Shown: positions 23,434 through 23,750 of the stretch, one piece after another
Layout of the letters: every line of letters begins with the position of its first letter
How positions within the stretch are numbered: position 1 is the stretch's first letter
NCBI GenBank assembly: GCA_013288145.1
Contig: JABDCJ010000042.1
Location: 1-23,750 of the forward strand
Reading direction: 5' to 3'
DNA length: 23,750 nt
From: Nitrososphaerota archaeon
Lineage (GTDB): Archaea; Thermoproteota; Nitrososphaeria; Nitrososphaerales; CADDZS01
The notes under the pieces: generated by a model
Told to the model about the DNA's origin: nothing
The model's input: the letters and a program-made list of their open reading frames with translations, nothing else
Databases searched by the model: none
Translations under genes and position numbers: made by a program

Positions 23434-23688
23434 CTACTCTGGCGTGAGTTGGTGAAGCAGTGATACCCCCCGCTCAGTTAGCGAGTAGAGGGTCTTGTTC
23501 CCTTCGTCGAGAGTATTCATCATGCCCAGCGAAACAAGTTGATTCATGTGTTTTCGGAAGGTGTCGTATCCTAGTCGTGCCTTTACCATAATCCAGTGTT
23601 GAACTGTCGGAGTCCTGCAAGCCTCGAGGATTGCAACGAGAATGACCTGCTGAGATCTTACTTCGCGGCGCCGTCTCTGGTGAAGCAA
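23434..23688 (-). CDS. winged-helix regulator, paralogue of the gene at 7546 (5' end may lie outside)
   Basis: An 84-residue winged-helix protein from TTG at 23688. The core from VILVAILEAC through VQHWIMVKARLGYDTFRKHM to NKTLYSLTERGVSLLHQL matches the protein at 7546-7842 almost residue for residue in the HTH. The frame has no stop between 23688 and the window end, so the real start may lie beyond it. The upstream part reads VSLTQNFGSFDFLLHQRRRR, faintly like the region before the other copy's domain. It probably binds DNA. Confidence 0.75.
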   Translation of the reverse strand: MLHQRRRREVRSQQVILVAILEACRTPTVQHWIMVKARLGYDTFRKHMNQLVSLGMMNTLDEGNKTLYSLTERGVSLLHQLTPE

Positions 23689-23750
23689 AAAGTCGAAACT
23701 ACCAAAGTTTTGAGTTAAGCTGACGGCAGTTGCCGGCTGAGCAATGCCTA

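Noticed and set aside
1..23750. CRISPR array, tRNA, rRNA or complete insertion sequence
   Set aside because: No regularly spaced repeats, no recognisable tRNA cloverleaf or T-loop consensus, no rRNA stretches and no transposase or integrase catalytic motifs were found by eye.

Overview
The window most likely comes from an archaeon of the Nitrososphaerota (Thaumarchaeota) or a close relative. This rests on several TATA boxes lying about 26-30 bases before the start codon (short-leader or leaderless transcription), frequent GTG/TTG starts, many zinc-ribbon and winged-helix small proteins, a GvpD-like RecA-fold ATPase, an FtsZ and a single-helix TatA. The assignment is by pattern recognition only; there is no rRNA or tRNA in the window to anchor it.

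Layout. 1-6.5 kb: a PLP aminotransferase, a small zinc protein, a small membrane protein, DNA-binding genes (homeodomain-like HTH, ribbon-helix-helix, and an Mrr-N-like winged-helix protein split by a one-base shift in an A10 run), then a GvpD/KaiC-like ATPase. 6.5-10.1 kb: 3-methyladenine DNA glycosylase I (with an upstream short frame), a winged-helix regulator, ftsZ and a conserved unknown protein. 10.2-17.4 kb: a cell-surface block with a zinc-ribbon/TM/ectodomain protein, a three-repeat Ig-like secreted protein, two paralogous secreted beta-propellers and, between them, a pilin-like anchored protein. The region before the first propeller holds a dense cluster of TTCTCT/AGAGAA elements that looks like an operator array. 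17.4-19.8 kb: a stretch with no intact gene. It holds a clear relic of a P1B-type metal ATPase and a longer, heavily interrupted plus-strand frame. 19.8-22.1 kb: an export module, with a DUF4331 protein lacking its own signal, a small twin-arginine-signal protein directly upstream in the same reading frame, and a divergent tatA. 22.1-23.75 kb: a coiled-coil unknown protein and a second copy of the winged-helix regulator at the edge.

How the parts may work together. The 10-17 kb block is probably envelope-facing and its first propeller appears specifically regulated. The Tat block pairs a translocase component with its likely cargo and suggests that DUF4331 is carried out by, or was split from, the small Tat-signal protein. 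The decayed 17.4-19.8 kb region and the split DNA-binding gene suggest ongoing gene loss or past insertions. No CRISPR array, tRNA, rRNA, insertion sequence or integrase was recognised.
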